A stretch of 64,000 nucleotides of DNA from Ensifer sp. IC3342 (GCF_020193655.1 NZ_JADYVE010000005.1:310001-374000), one strand, 5' to 3'; counted from the first letter of the stretch, positions 45,832 to 55,457 are shown. Notes: generated by a model from the letters alone, not told the origin. Numbers and translations are program-made.

Positions 45832-46710
45832 ATGCCAAGGCCTTACGATCTCTCCTCCATGACCGCTCTCATCTGCTTCGAGGCGGCCGCCCGCCATGCG
45901 AGCTTCAAGAAAGCCGCTCAGGAAATGAATGTGACGCCTGCGGCCGTTAGCCACCAGATCAAAGCGCTCGAGACAGATCTCGGCTGCAACCTGTTCCTGC
46001 GCCGCAGCCGCGGGGTTGAGCTCACGGAAAAAGGGGCGTTTTTGTTCCTGGCGATCCAGCGTGGATTCGAGACGATTTCAGAGGCCGTCACGCAGATACG
46101 CGATCGCCCGGAAACAGTTGACGTGACGATTCGGACGACCACGGCGGTCAGTTCACTATGGCTCACGCCGAAGATTTCAGCTTTCTGGAAAATCCATCCC
46201 AACATCACCGTCTCGCAGATCACCAGCGACGTCCCCGGCATGACCGGTCGCTGCGACGTGAGCATCCACTACGGCGATCCGCAGGAGAATGGCGTCGAAT
46301 ACCGTAAGCTCTTTCAGGATCGCATCGTCGCGCTCGGGACACCAGCTTTCGCCGCGCAGTACGGCATCAGCCGCGTCGAGGATCTGCTCAAGGCGCCCCT
46401 GATCCATATGAGCAACGAGGAAAACGGCTGGACCACCTGGGCCGATTGGTTCTCGGCGCTGGGCCGTCCCCTACCGAAGGGCCGCAGCTTCTATGTGAAC
46501 AATTATATGATCGCGCTTCAGGCCGCTCAGGACGATGTCGGGGCAGTGCTCGGCTGGGACGGTCTGGTAGAAGGTCTGATGCGGGAAGGGCGGCTTGTGC
46601 CGCTTGTGACCGAAAGCGTTCCCTCACCAGTGCCTTTCCATCTGAAGATCCATCCCAAGGCGACGTCGAAGGCTCGCCTGTTTGCGGACTGGCTCGTCAA
46701 AGCGGCCTAG
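45832..46710 (+). CDS. LysR-family regulator, GcvA-like
   Basis: I use the ATG at 45832 (292 residues); an earlier ATG adds seven residues. The N-terminal winged helix-turn-helix reads MTALICFEAAARHASFKKAA, EMNVTPAAVSHQIKALE, and RSRGVELTEKG. The C-terminal domain has the LysR substrate-binding fold with SNEENGWTTWADWF, like the GcvA subgroup. It is divergent from the Rieske demethylase gene with palindromes between, so it likely controls that gene in response to the betaine. Convergent with the KdgF-like gene. Confidence 0.83.
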   Translation: MPRPYDLSSMTALICFEAAARHASFKKAAQEMNVTPAAVSHQIKALETDLGCNLFLRRSRGVELTEKGAFLFLAIQRGFETISEAVTQIRDRPETVDVTIRTTTAVSSLWLTPKISAFWKIHPNITVSQITSDVPGMTGRCDVSIHYGDPQENGVEYRKLFQDRIVALGTPAFAAQYGISRVEDLLKAPLIHMSNEENGWTTWADWFSALGRPLPKGRSFYVNNYMIALQAAQDDVGAVLGWDGLVEGLMREGRLVPLVTESVPSPVPFHLKIHPKATSKARLFADWLVKAA

Positions 46711-46737
46711 CCGGTCGAGCCGGCCTCGCGGTGTGTC

Positions 46738-47073
46738 CTACTTCAGGAAATCGGCGCGATGCGGCGTGAAGCTGTCAATGAGGCGGCCTGCCTCCAGCGC
46801 TATGACGCCATGGACCACGCCCGACGGTGCGATGAAGCTGTCGCCGGCGGAAAGAACCGCGCTACGCCCGCCGACGGTGACTTCGAACTTGCCTTCCGCG
46901 ACATAGCTCGCCTGAACGTGCGGGTGCGAATGCGGCGCGCCGACACCGCCCTTTTCGAAAGCGAATTCGACCATCATCAGTTCGTCCGTGTGCAGGATCA
47001 CTCTGCGGCGGTTGCCCTGTCCGAGATCGGTCCATTCACCTTCGTTGCCACGGGCGAAAAGTTTCGTGTCCAT
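46738..47073 (-). CDS. kdgF: KdgF-like cupin
   Basis: The 111-residue single-domain cupin starts with the ATG at 47073. It has the motif SHPHVQASYVAEGKFEVTVG giving metal-binding His, His, Gln and a Tyr, and SGVVHGV with the last His. KdgF converts cyclic unsaturated galacturonate from pectin breakdown to the linear 5-keto form. It stands 10 bases after kduD on the same strand, in a cluster with kduI and a TRAP transporter, which supports the assignment. Small cupins are hard to tell apart by sequence alone. Confidence 0.7.
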   Translation of the reverse strand: MDTKLFARGNEGEWTDLGQGNRRRVILHTDELMMVEFAFEKGGVGAPHSHPHVQASYVAEGKFEVTVGGRSAVLSAGDSFIAPSGVVHGVIALEAGRLIDSFTPHRADFLK

Positions 47074-47083
47074 TATCGTCTCC

Positions 47084-47848
47084 TCATCGCGCGAGCCAGC
47101 CGCCATCCACCGGAATGACGGCGCCATGCATATAGTCCGAGGCCGGGGCGAGCAGGAACACCGTCGCATCGCCGATGTCATCCGGCGTGCCCCAACGGTC
47201 GGCCGGAATGCGCTCCAGAATGGCGGCGCTGCGCTTGGCATCGGCGCGCAGCGCTTCGGTATTGTTGGTGACGATGTAGCCGGGCGCCACCGCGTTCACA
47301 TTGATGCCCCTCGCAGCCCATTCGCAGGCGAGAATCCTGGTGATGCCCAGCGCGCCGTGTTTGGATGCCGTATAGGAAGCAACGCGTATACCGCCCTGGA
47401 AGGAAAGCAGCGATGCAATATTGACGATCTTGCCTCGTCTTTGCTCGGCAAGGAGGCGGCGGCCATAGGACTGGCTCAAGAAAAACAACGATCTGAGATT
47501 AATGTCGATCACGTCGTCCCAGTCGGCCTCGGTGAGATCTGCCGCGTCGGCGCGGCGGATGATCCCGGCATTGTTGACCAAGCCGTCCAGCGGACCATGC
47601 TCGTTCCACAGTTCGTCAATCAGCGAGCGGGTCGCTTCCCGGTCCGAAAGGTCGGCATTGGCGGGAACGAAGTCTCCGCCAGCCTCAGCGACCTTTCCCG
47701 CGGTCTCGTCCATGGCTGAACGACCAACGCCGATCACTGTGCCGCCGGCGCGGGCGATCGCGACCGCAATTCCCTGCCCAATCCCCGTATTGGCACCGGT
47801 GACGACGATGCGGCGCCCGGCCAGGCTGAACGCAGATGGCACGCTCAT
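47084..47848 (-). CDS. kduD: 2-dehydro-3-deoxy-D-gluconate 5-dehydrogenase KduD (SDR)
   Basis: The 254-residue short-chain dehydrogenase has the cofactor motif TGANTGIGQG, NNAGIIRR, and catalytic Ser-Tyr-Lys in IASLLSFQGGIRVASYTASK. The sequence is typical of KduD, which reduces 2,5-diketo-3-deoxygluconate made by KduI to 2-keto-3-deoxygluconate with NADH. Its start overlaps the kduI stop by four bases, giving the standard KduI-KduD pair. Cytoplasmic. Confidence 0.88.
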   Translation of the reverse strand: MSVPSAFSLAGRRIVVTGANTGIGQGIAVAIARAGGTVIGVGRSAMDETAGKVAEAGGDFVPANADLSDREATRSLIDELWNEHGPLDGLVNNAGIIRRADAADLTEADWDDVIDINLRSLFFLSQSYGRRLLAEQRRGKIVNIASLLSFQGGIRVASYTASKHGALGITRILACEWAARGINVNAVAPGYIVTNNTEALRADAKRSAAILERIPADRWGTPDDIGDATVFLLAPASDYMHGAVIPVDGGWLAR

Positions 47849-48693
47849 CTGAGTGCCTCCATTGGCACCATGTCAACGTCGGTGTAATCGACATTGTCGC
47901 CCGCCATGGCCCAGATGAAGGCGTAGTTCGACGTTCCGCAGCCGGAATGAATGGACCAGGGCGGGGAGAGCACCGCCTCCTCCTTCGCCATCACGATATG
48001 GCGCGTTTCACTTGGTTCGCCCATGAGATGCAGAACGCGCGCGCCGTCGGCGAGATCGAAATAGAGATAGGCTTCCATGCGCCGGTCATGCACGTGGCAG
48101 GGCATGGTGTTCCAGACCGAGCCTGGAGCGAGCTGCGTCATGCCAACAACAAGCTGGCAGGTCTTCACGCCTTCCGGGTGGATGAACTGGAAGATCGAGC
48201 GCTCGTTCGAGGTGGCGGCGCTGCCGAGATCGAGCCGCTTGGCATTGCCGATGCGGATAAGGCGGCTTGGCAGCGCCTGATGAGCTGGTGCACTAAGCAG
48301 GTAGAATTTGGCCGGCGCCGCCGGGTCTTCGGACGAGAAGGTAACCTCCTCGCCCAATCCGGCATAAGCCATGTCGCGCGGTTCAAGGCGGAAACTCTCG
48401 CCCTTCATTTCGACACGACCTGGACCGCCAATATTGACTGCAATCAGCTCGCGTCGGTCGAGAAAGCGGGGCGTGCCGGTCGGACGGATGGTCTCGAGCG
48501 CCAGAGGCCCGTCTACGGGCATCGCGCCGCCGACGATCATACGGTCGTAGTGGCTGTAGGTGAGCGCGATTCGGCCCGGTCGGAACAGCCCGGAAATGTG
48601 AAAGTTCGCGCGCAGCGCATCGGTTTCCATGCGTGCGGCGGTCGCCGGGTCAATAGCGTGACGGATGGTGTAGTCAATATGGCTTGCGGTCAT
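47845..48693 (-). CDS. kduI: 5-dehydro-4-deoxy-D-glucuronate isomerase KduI
   Basis: The 282-residue protein, from the ATG at 48693, carries the metal site PCHVHDRRMEAYLYF (His, His, Glu) and HSGCGTSNYAFIW with the later His, set in the KduI bicupin. It isomerises 5-keto-4-deoxyuronate to 2,5-diketo-3-deoxygluconate in pectin and oligogalacturonide catabolism. It begins the kduI-kduD-kdgF unit and follows the GntR gene by 32 bases, so all could be one transcript. Confidence 0.9.
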   Translation of the reverse strand: MTASHIDYTIRHAIDPATAARMETDALRANFHISGLFRPGRIALTYSHYDRMIVGGAMPVDGPLALETIRPTGTPRFLDRRELIAVNIGGPGRVEMKGESFRLEPRDMAYAGLGEEVTFSSEDPAAPAKFYLLSAPAHQALPSRLIRIGNAKRLDLGSAATSNERSIFQFIHPEGVKTCQLVVGMTQLAPGSVWNTMPCHVHDRRMEAYLYFDLADGARVLHLMGEPSETRHIVMAKEEAVLSPPWSIHSGCGTSNYAFIWAMAGDNVDYTDVDMVPMEALR

Positions 48694-48725
48694 CGGCTCA
48701 CTGTCCTCGAATTGGATAAAGGAAA

Positions 48726-49487
48726 TCAAACCCTGCGTTTCGCCGTGTCCCACTCGGCCTGCTGACCGCTCAGCCGGGCGCGATAACGTTCCTGGCTGGC
48801 GGTCAGATGGGCGCGCATGGCGGCGCGGGCAGCTTCCGGGTCACTGGCGGAAATCGCCTTCAGGATCGCCAGGTGCTCGCGTTGCAGGCTCTCCTGATAT
48901 TCACGCGACAGCACGCTGTCGGTGCCCCAGGGGGAGGCGATGTCGCAGGGGATCGCCCGCGTGCCGAGCGCATCGAGAACTTCGACATAGTAGGGGTTGT
49001 TGGTGGAAGCCGCGATCGCCCGGTGGAAGGCGAAGTCGCTCTTGCCGGTTGCTTCGCCGCGCTCGAGCAGGCGGTCGAACTCGAAGAAGGCCTCCTGGAT
49101 CTGCGCTTCCTGGGCGGCGTTGCGTCGGAGCGCGGCAAGACCCGCGCTTTCGATCTCGAGCCCCATGCGCACCTCGATCACGTTTAGCGCGTGGGAAATC
49201 TTGTTGCCGACCTCGAGACTGATCGAGCCGAAGGCGAGCGTCGGGTGGTCCTTGACGAAAACGCCGGCGCCCTGCCGCGGCTCAACCAGGCCATCGGCGG
49301 CCAAGGTCGCTATCGCCTCGCGGACCACCGTGCGGCTGACGCCGAAGAACTCGCTCATCCGGCTTTCCGTCGGCAGCTTCTGGCCGGGCGGGATCTCGCC
49401 TTTCAGAACTTGCTCCCGAATCGCGCTCGCGACGCGCTCAGAAAGCTTCGGTTTGCGCTCGATCTTCAATTCGGCGGTTAAATCCAT
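48726..49487 (-). CDS. GntR/FadR-family (FCD) regulator of uronate genes
   Basis: The 253-residue protein begins at 49487. The N-terminal winged HTH reads LSERVASAIREQVLKGE, LPTESRMSEFFGVSRTVVRE and VEPRQGAGVFV. The C-terminal FCD domain is all helical and usually holds a metal and a small sugar acid. Position between the kdu genes and the TRAP transporter makes it the likely repressor of both, with a KDG-like inducer. The role is inferred from context. Confidence 0.8.
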   Translation of the reverse strand: MDLTAELKIERKPKLSERVASAIREQVLKGEIPPGQKLPTESRMSEFFGVSRTVVREAIATLAADGLVEPRQGAGVFVKDHPTLAFGSISLEVGNKISHALNVIEVRMGLEIESAGLAALRRNAAQEAQIQEAFFEFDRLLERGEATGKSDFAFHRAIAASTNNPYYVEVLDALGTRAIPCDIASPWGTDSVLSREYQESLQREHLAILKAISASDPEAARAAMRAHLTASQERYRARLSGQQAEWDTAKRRV

Positions 49488-49494
49488 GACGCTG

Positions 49495-50778
49495 TCACCC
49501 CTTGAACACGCTCGGCAGCCAAAGCGAAAGCGCCGGAACATATGTGACGAGCCCAAGGACGATCAAACCCGCCAGGTAGAAGGGCCAGATGCTGCGCATC
49601 GCCTCCCAGACAGAGATTCTACCGACCGCACAGGCGACGAACTGCACGGCGCCAACCGGCGGCGTGTTGAGGCCGATGCCGAAGTTCAGGATCATGATCA
49701 CCCCGAAATGAACCGGATCGACGCCATAGGCCAACGCCACCGGCAGGAAGATCGGAGTGCAGATGATGATGGTCGGTCCCATGTCCATGAAAGTGCCGAG
49801 GAACAGCATCAGGACGTTGATCAGGAGGAGCACGATGATCGGGTTCTCGGAGATCGTGTTCATCCAGTCGATCAGTGCGGCGGGCACTTTTAGGAATGCC
49901 ATCAGCCAGGAGAAGGCGGCCGCCATGCCAATGATGAGCAGGACCATGGCAGTGGTCCGCACGGCGCCGAAGGTGGCGTGGATGAAATCCTGCCAGCTCA
50001 TCTGTCGATAGACGAAGACAGTCACCGCGAGCGCATAGAGAACGGCGATGCAGGAACTCTCGGTTGCCGTGAATACGCCCGAGCGGACGCCGCCGAAGAT
50101 GATGCCGATCAGCAGCAGGCCAGGGACCGAGACCAGCAGATAGCGGCCGACCCGGGCAAAACCGGGAAAGGGCTCGGTCGGATAGCCGCGCCGGCGTGCT
50201 ACGAGATAGGCGGTGACCATCAGCGCGGCCGCATAGAGCAGGCCGGGGACGATGCCGGCAGTGAAGAGATCCGCGATCGAGATCTTGCCGCCCGCCGATA
50301 TCGAATAGATGATCATGTTGTGCGACGGCGGCAACAACAGCGCGATTAGTGCCGCCATCGAGGTGACGTTGACCGCATAGTCGACGCCGTAGCCGCGCTC
50401 CTTCATCTGCGGAATGATCAATCCGCCCACCGCCGCAGCTTCCGCGACCGCGGAGCCGGAAATTCCGCCGAACAGCGTCGCGGTGACGATGTTGACTTGT
50501 CCCAACCCGCCGCGGACATGGCCGACCAGCGAGGCGGCGAAGGCGACGATCTTCTGGGCGATACCGCCGCGCACCATCAGGTCACCGGCGTAGATAAAGA
50601 AGGGAATGGCGAGCAAGGAAAACACGCTCATGCCGGAATTCAGCCGCTGGAAGATCACCAGCGGCGGCAGCCCCATGTAAAGCACGGTTGCAAAAGACGC
50701 GACGCCAAGGCAGAAGGCGATTGGCGTGCCGATCAGCATCAGAGCCGTGAATACGCCGAACAGGATCAAAATATCCAT
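49495..50778 (-). CDS. TRAP transporter large permease (DctM type)
   Basis: The 427-residue membrane protein has about twelve helices and DctM landmarks: NVTSMAALIALLLPPSHNM, GIFTATESSCIAVLYAL-like GVFTATESSCIAVLYAL, and FLGTFMDMGPTIIICTPIF. It carries substrate with Na+ across the inner membrane. It shares an operon with DctQ (4 bases upstream) and DctP-type genes and is followed by the GntR gene 8 bases later. Substrate is probably a uronate, by context. Confidence 0.88.
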   Translation of the reverse strand: MDILILFGVFTALMLIGTPIAFCLGVASFATVLYMGLPPLVIFQRLNSGMSVFSLLAIPFFIYAGDLMVRGGIAQKIVAFAASLVGHVRGGLGQVNIVTATLFGGISGSAVAEAAAVGGLIIPQMKERGYGVDYAVNVTSMAALIALLLPPSHNMIIYSISAGGKISIADLFTAGIVPGLLYAAALMVTAYLVARRRGYPTEPFPGFARVGRYLLVSVPGLLLIGIIFGGVRSGVFTATESSCIAVLYALAVTVFVYRQMSWQDFIHATFGAVRTTAMVLLIIGMAAAFSWLMAFLKVPAALIDWMNTISENPIIVLLLINVLMLFLGTFMDMGPTIIICTPIFLPVALAYGVDPVHFGVIMILNFGIGLNTPPVGAVQFVACAVGRISVWEAMRSIWPFYLAGLIVLGLVTYVPALSLWLPSVFKG

Positions 50779-50782
50779 CTCA

Positions 50783-51349
50783 TCACGCCTTTACATCTGC
50801 GGTGTCGAGTTCGGCGGCAACTTCCGCCGGTGGCATTTCGTCGAGAAGATCATCGATCGGCTCGCCGGCAAGGCGCAGTACGATGCGCTCCAGGGCGAAC
50901 AGACTGATGAGGACGCCGCCTGCAACCAGCGGCACATAGCTCCAGCCGCCGGAGATTTGCAGCGACGGAAGAATGGTGTCCCAGGTGAGGCGGACGAGCT
51001 CGACCCCGTACCAGATCATGCCGATGCCGAAGGCGAGAGCGACGAGATCCGAGATCATGCGCAGCCACTTCTTGCCGCCTTTCGGTACCACATAGAGAAG
51101 CACGTCAAAGCCGAGATGATAGTTTTCACGCACGCCGACGGCAGCACCCAGGAAGATGAACCAGCTCATCAGCATGACCGCCCCGGGCTCGGTCCAGCTC
51201 GGTGAGTCGTTCAGCACGTAGCGGCAGAACACCTGCCACGCGACTATGGCCGTCATCACGACGAGGCCGATACCCGCGAGCCATAGCGAGAGCGAGCTCA
51301 GCCAGGACAGCGTGCGGCCCGTTTTTGCCAATCCGTTAGACACGGTCAT
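50783..51349 (-). CDS. TRAP transporter small permease (DctQ type)
   Basis: The 188-residue protein has four predicted helices (LSWLSSLSLWLAGIGLVVM; PGAVMLMSWFIFLGAAVG; MISDLVALAFGIGMIWYG; YVPLVAGGVLISLFALE) and the DctQ loop RENYHLGFDVLL. It is the small membrane subunit that assembles with DctM. It sits between the receptor and DctM genes, with a charged cytoplasmic tail at the C-terminus. Confidence 0.85.
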   Translation of the reverse strand: MTVSNGLAKTGRTLSWLSSLSLWLAGIGLVVMTAIVAWQVFCRYVLNDSPSWTEPGAVMLMSWFIFLGAAVGVRENYHLGFDVLLYVVPKGGKKWLRMISDLVALAFGIGMIWYGVELVRLTWDTILPSLQISGGWSYVPLVAGGVLISLFALERIVLRLAGEPIDDLLDEMPPAEVAAELDTADVKA

Positions 51350-51410
51350 TCCCTCAAAAGGGACGGGCAGGCTCTGCAGCGCGAGGCTGCAGGCCTGCCC
51401 GTCGGTCTCC

Positions 51411-52388
51411 TCACTGAACCGCCTGCACGTCCTCGACCATCTTCTTCAGAACCGGATCGGTGATGTGCTTTTCATAGACCGGCTTCATGGCGTCGATGAA
51501 ACCCTGTTTGTCGGGGGTGGTGATCTTCGCGCCAGCCGCCTCGATTTTCGCGCGCGACTCGCTGACCTTGGCCGCCCAGAGCTCGCGCTGCTTGGCGACA
51601 CTGTCCTTGGCGGCTTGTTTGAAGATCTCCTGGTCTTCCGGAGACAGCTTGTCGAAGACGGCCTTGTTCATCACGAACACTTCCGGAAGAATTGTGTGCT
51701 CGTCGAGCGAGTAGTTCTTGGCCACCTCGAAATGCTTGGCAGTGTCGTAGCTCGGGAAGTTGTTTTCCGCGCCGTCGATGACGCCGGTTTCGATGGCGGA
51801 GTAGACTTCGCCGTAGGGCATTGGCGTGGCGTTTGCCCCGAGCGCTGCCACCATGTCGACGAAGATGTCGGACTGGATGACGCGGAATTTCAGGCCCTTC
51901 ATATCGGCTACCGAAGTGATCGGCTTCTGCTTGTTGTAGAAGGAGCGCGAGCCGGCGTCGTAATAGGCGAGCACCACCAGCCCGGCGCTTTCGAAGGCCT
52001 TCTTGATCTGGTCGCCGATCGCGCCGTCCATGACCTTGTGCATGTGTTCTTCCGAACGGAAGAGATAGGGCAGCGCCGGAACGATCGATTCCTTCACCGT
52101 GCCGTTGAACGGCGCCATCGAAACGCGGTTCAGCTCGATCACGCCGGAGCGTACCTGCTCGATCGTGTCCTTTTCCTCTCCGAGCTGCGCGGAATGATAG
52201 ACCTCGACGGCGTAGCGGCCGCCGGTGCGCTCCTTGACCAGTTCACCGAAATATTTGACTCCCTCGACCGTCGGATAGCCGTCCGGATGCGTGTCAGACG
52301 AGCGAAGCACCGTCTGGGCGCTGGCAGTGCCAGCCATGAATGAAGCGGCAACCAAGAGACCCGCCGCCAGTTTAACTAAGATTTTCAT
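51411..52388 (-). CDS. TRAP transporter substrate-binding protein (DctP type)
   Basis: The 325-residue protein has a good GGGAGGA site and a signal peptide ending in ASAQ at about residue 25. DctP features include [20 protein letters not shown], the conserved ligand-carboxylate Arg in [10 protein letters not shown], and [19 protein letters not shown]. Close relatives bind galacturonate or glucuronate, which fits the kdu genes nearby. It is the first gene of the TRAP operon; the region upstream (52389-52909) has the uxaC remnant. Confidence 0.87.
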   Translation of the reverse strand: MKILVKLAAGLLVAASFMAGTASAQTVLRSSDTHPDGYPTVEGVKYFGELVKERTGGRYAVEVYHSAQLGEEKDTIEQVRSGVIELNRVSMAPFNGTVKESIVPALPYLFRSEEHMHKVMDGAIGDQIKKAFESAGLVVLAYYDAGSRSFYNKQKPITSVADMKGLKFRVIQSDIFVDMVAALGANATPMPYGEVYSAIETGVIDGAENNFPSYDTAKHFEVAKNYSLDEHTILPEVFVMNKAVFDKLSPEDQEIFKQAAKDSVAKQRELWAAKVSESRAKIEAAGAKITTPDKQGFIDAMKPVYEKHITDPVLKKMVEDVQAVQ

Positions 52389-52639
52389 GCTTTCCTCCCA
52401 TTTCGCATGATTTGATGTCTCATCGCAGTACGCCTCCTTTGCGAGCCCTCAGGCAATTCCCGCTCAAGCCCTTACGCCCGTTCCTCCCTGAGGCGGTGTC
52501 GCGCGAAGATACGCGCGAGAAGCGTGCACTCCACCCGGCGCGCAATATCGTAGCGCGCGGGGATGGCGGAAACGCTCGGGTGTCGTCATTGAAGCGGCGC
52601 ATGCCTACCAGACTATCGCGGAGCTGCAGGCCGTTGGCC

Positions 52640-52716
52640 TCGGCATAGTGGCTGCGGGCAAGGGTGCGCGTGCACTCCCCCGGAAACAGAAGATCTGGAT
52701 CGATCAGCCCCTGCAT
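52640..52716 (-). pseudogene. 5' remnant of a glucuronate isomerase (uxaC) gene
   Basis: On the minus strand a strong GGAGGAG site precedes the ATG at 52716. The first 26 codons read MQGLIDPDLLFPGECTRTLA and continue as RSHYAEANGL, like the start of UxaC proteins (LDPDRLFP then an ARxLYAE helix). After this the frame has no UxaC features such as the HGHTDP metal motif. Only the 5' end survives. UxaC isomerises galacturonate or glucuronate, in keeping with the cluster. The rest of 52389-52909 holds no gene that I recognise. Confidence 0.5.
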
Positions 52717-52909
52717 TTTGACCCGCTCCTCCAACAGGCTCTTTATGGCTAGAGCTCGTAAGGCGTAATGTCAACATACGAAATTTATCTAGTTGTATGA
52801 TGAATTCCTTGCGCTGGAGCGATCGCCCGTCGTAAACAGAGCTCCAAAGAAAGCGCGTGGGGAGGCATCATGCGCACGCCTGCGATTCTTGGCTGAAGGA
52901 CGGACCGAA

Positions 52910-53929
52910 ATGGCAAAGCTGTGCATTGGTCTCATAGGGCTCGGGATGGCGGCGGCGCCGCATGCCAAAAGCCTGCTCGACCTCAAGGATAGGGTTGAGG
53001 TCGCTGCCGCTTTCAGCCCGACTCCTGCTAGGCGAAAGACATTTTCGGAGACCTATAGCTTCGGGACCTGTGACGCCGCCGAAACGATATTCCGTGATCC
53101 GTCGATAGCCGCGGTCATGGTGCTGACGCCACCCAATACGCACCTCGAGCTCGTGCGACGGGCCTCCGAAGCGGGCAAGCATGTGCTGCTCGAAAAACCT
53201 CTGGAGATCACGCAGGAGCGGGCGGAGGCCCTAGTCGAGACAGCGGAGCGCGCAAGGATAAAGCTCGGCATCGTGCTCCAGCACCGCTTCCGCCCTGTCA
53301 GCGAGGCGCTTGCGAAGCTGATCAACGAGGGGCGCCTTGGTGAGATCGTCAGCGCTTCGGCGCGTCTCCACAACTGGCGGCCACAAAGCTATTACGACCA
53401 GCCGGGTCGCGGCACGCGCGCTCGCGATGGCGGTGGCGTGCTTCTCACCCAGGCCATCCATACGCTTGATCTCCTGGTCTCGCTCGCCGGCCTTCCGGAG
53501 GAGGTCAGAGCCTATGCGGCGACCAGCAAGGTGCATCGCATGGAGATCGAAGACCTGGCAATGGCTGCCATCGGTTTCGCAAACGGAGCGATCGGGACGG
53601 TGAGTGCTACCACCTGCGCCTATCCCGGCTATCCGGACGAGATCGACATTATCGGCACGCGCGGCATGGCACGTCTCGGCGGGCAAAGCCTTGTCGCTTC
53701 CTTCCACGATGGAACGGAATTATCACTCGAAGACGAAGCCGCCGGCGGTGCCGGCGCCGATCCCATGGCCTTCCCGCACCACCATCATCGCGCGGTGCTC
53801 GCCGATTTCCTCGATGCCGTCGATGCTGGACGAGAACCACGTGTGAGCGGGCGCGAGGCGTTGAAGGTTCACCGCCTTATCACCGCAATTCTCGCCGCCG
53901 CCGAAAGCGGCCAGCCGCAACGTCTCTGA
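52910..53929 (+). CDS. Gfo/Idh/MocA-family sugar dehydrogenase
   Basis: From the ATG at 52910 the 339-residue protein shows the Gfo/Idh/MocA plan: nucleotide motif IGLIGLGMAAAPHAKSLLDL, the catalytic-lysine motif VLLEKPLEI, and a C-terminal beta-sheet domain (GGGVLLTQAIHTLDLL with the active-site His). It oxidises or reduces a sugar or sugar acid with NAD(P). Location beside the uronate TRAP genes suggests a sugar-acid substrate. An upstream in-frame start at 52793 adds 39 residues not typical of the family. Confidence 0.8.
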   Translation: MAKLCIGLIGLGMAAAPHAKSLLDLKDRVEVAAAFSPTPARRKTFSETYSFGTCDAAETIFRDPSIAAVMVLTPPNTHLELVRRASEAGKHVLLEKPLEITQERAEALVETAERARIKLGIVLQHRFRPVSEALAKLINEGRLGEIVSASARLHNWRPQSYYDQPGRGTRARDGGGVLLTQAIHTLDLLVSLAGLPEEVRAYAATSKVHRMEIEDLAMAAIGFANGAIGTVSATTCAYPGYPDEIDIIGTRGMARLGGQSLVASFHDGTELSLEDEAAGGAGADPMAFPHHHHRAVLADFLDAVDAGREPRVSGREALKVHRLITAILAAAESGQPQRL

Positions 53930-54102
53930 AACAGCATCCGCGCTTCAAGATTCAGCCGGCAGAGAAATGCTCGGGAAAATCGCTCAGATTGTCGGTCGCG
54001 ATGAAAGCGGCCGGCATCTTTGTCGTGCCAGGCGAGGGCAGCTTCGGTTGTGGATTCCGATCATCCGGGTTGCGCCCTCAAAGAGGTCCTTGGCGAATTC
54101 GG

Positions 54103-54339
54103 TCAAGGCGCGCGATCGGTAAGGGCGTCGGCTCCCTCCTGAGACGCGCAATGCGCACAGCAATAGATAGTGTCGCCCTGCTCCACTCCATGCCCGACGA
54201 TCCGCACGCCGCAATGCGGGCATGTCGGAGCGAGTTTCTGGATAGCGCATTCGAAACTGTCGAAAGTGTAGGTTTGATCCCCCAGATTCACCTGGAAAGC
54301 CTTATCATAGTCATTGCCGCACTGGTCGCATCTGGCCAT
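54103..54339 (-). CDS. Small zinc-ribbon protein, prokaryotic metallothionein-like
   Basis: A TCCTCC complement (GGAGGA) lies just before the ATG at 54339. The 78-residue protein has eight cysteines in MARCDQCGND, SFECAIQ, CPHCGVRIVGHG and CCAHC, with His in the loop, giving two metal sites. The YTFDSFECAIQ stretch resembles YHS-like ribbons. Proteins of this kind are common and uncharacterised; metal buffering or a ribbon role in a complex are guesses. It overlaps no neighbour. Confidence 0.7.
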   Translation of the reverse strand: MARCDQCGNDYDKAFQVNLGDQTYTFDSFECAIQKLAPTCPHCGVRIVGHGVEQGDTIYCCAHCASQEGADALTDRAP

Positions 54340-54394
54340 GGTTATATCCTCCTTTGCAGTCGGGCCAACCTCGCAGGCAGCGTAAGGTTCCGGC

Positions 54395-55339
54395 TCAAGC
54401 CGCATGCTCGATCATGCGGATGACGTCCTCGATGCCACCGGGTTGGATATCCAGTTCTTTGAGGCCCGGAAGATCTTTTGCCGCGACGTTGTCAAGACGC
54501 ATGAGATCGACCTGATTGCGCGTCAGGGCCGCGGCGGGAAGAAATTCCGTGGCAGTCGCCAATATGCTCCATATCGCGAACGGCACGGGCACCGTCCTTA
54601 CTCGCACCCTGAGTTGCGCGGCGATCTCCCGGACGAGCTCCCGATAGGAATAGATGCGCGGACCGGCGCACTCGAAAATCGAAGCATCCGTGGAATTCTG
54701 CCCCAGGGCCAAGCGGCACACGGCTTCCGCCACGTCCTCGACATAGACCGGTTGCAGCAGAGTGCTGCCTTCGCCGAACAGCGGATAGACCGGGAGGAGG
54801 CGTACCAGCCTCGCGATCGTCGTGATGAACGCGTCATCGGGTCCAGTCATCACAGAGGGACGGACGATCACCGCGCCTGGAAACGCCGCCTTCACCGCCT
54901 CCTCGCCGCGGCCCCGGGCCTGAATGTAAGGCGAACGGGACTTTGCATCCGATCCAATGCCCGAAATCTGGATGAATCTCTCGACGCCTACATCCCGTGA
55001 AGCGGCCGCTAGATCGGCCGCGGCTTCTACATGGACGCGCTCGAAGGTCCGCTCACCGCGCTCGACATAAAGGCTGACCGCGTTCACAACCGCGCGAGAT
55101 CCACCCACCGCAGCGGCCATCGAGGATGGATCCAATATGTCCGCCTCGACCTGTTGAGATGACCACCTGTCGGACGCGCTATCCAACTTGTTCTTGTGCG
55201 GATGACGCGAGACGGCACGTGCAACAACAGCCTTGTCCAGAAGGCTGCTCACGACCCGCCGCCCAAGGAAGCCTGTTCCGCCGAACACCGTCACAAGGTT
55301 CGTACCGACTGGATCACTTGGACCTGGTTGCTTGCTCAT
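54395..55339 (-). CDS. NAD(P)-binding NDUFA9-like / NmrA-type protein
   Basis: The 314-residue protein from the ATG at 55339 begins with the Rossmann motif VTVFGGTGFLGRRVVSSLL and has SGIGSDAKSRSPYIQARGRG, where Tyr of YIQARG stands at the SDR catalytic place, then VRPSVMTGPDD and LQPVYVEDVAEAV. It matches the complex-I NDUFA9 subunit-like family, which in bacteria is free-standing and of unknown role. An upstream in-frame ATG at 55408 is not supported by the family start. Confidence 0.8.
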   Translation of the reverse strand: MSKQPGPSDPVGTNLVTVFGGTGFLGRRVVSSLLDKAVVARAVSRHPHKNKLDSASDRWSSQQVEADILDPSSMAAAVGGSRAVVNAVSLYVERGERTFERVHVEAAADLAAASRDVGVERFIQISGIGSDAKSRSPYIQARGRGEEAVKAAFPGAVIVRPSVMTGPDDAFITTIARLVRLLPVYPLFGEGSTLLQPVYVEDVAEAVCRLALGQNSTDASIFECAGPRIYSYRELVREIAAQLRVRVRTVPVPFAIWSILATATEFLPAAALTRNQVDLMRLDNVAAKDLPGLKELDIQPGGIEDVIRMIEHAA

Positions 55340-55457
55340 CTTAGCTGCCCAAGGTTTGGCGACACGTCGCCGGTTGCGTTCTGCGCGTTCGGGACATGCC
55401 TTTTCCAATTCAACACCTGTCAGGAGGCGATGTTCCGCCTGTTGCCGCTCCTCGAAC

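Noticed and set aside
53930..54102. Minus-strand open frame with LTEFAKDLFEGATRM
   Set aside because: Could be a tail of a lost gene, but I could not match it to a family and it has no good start.
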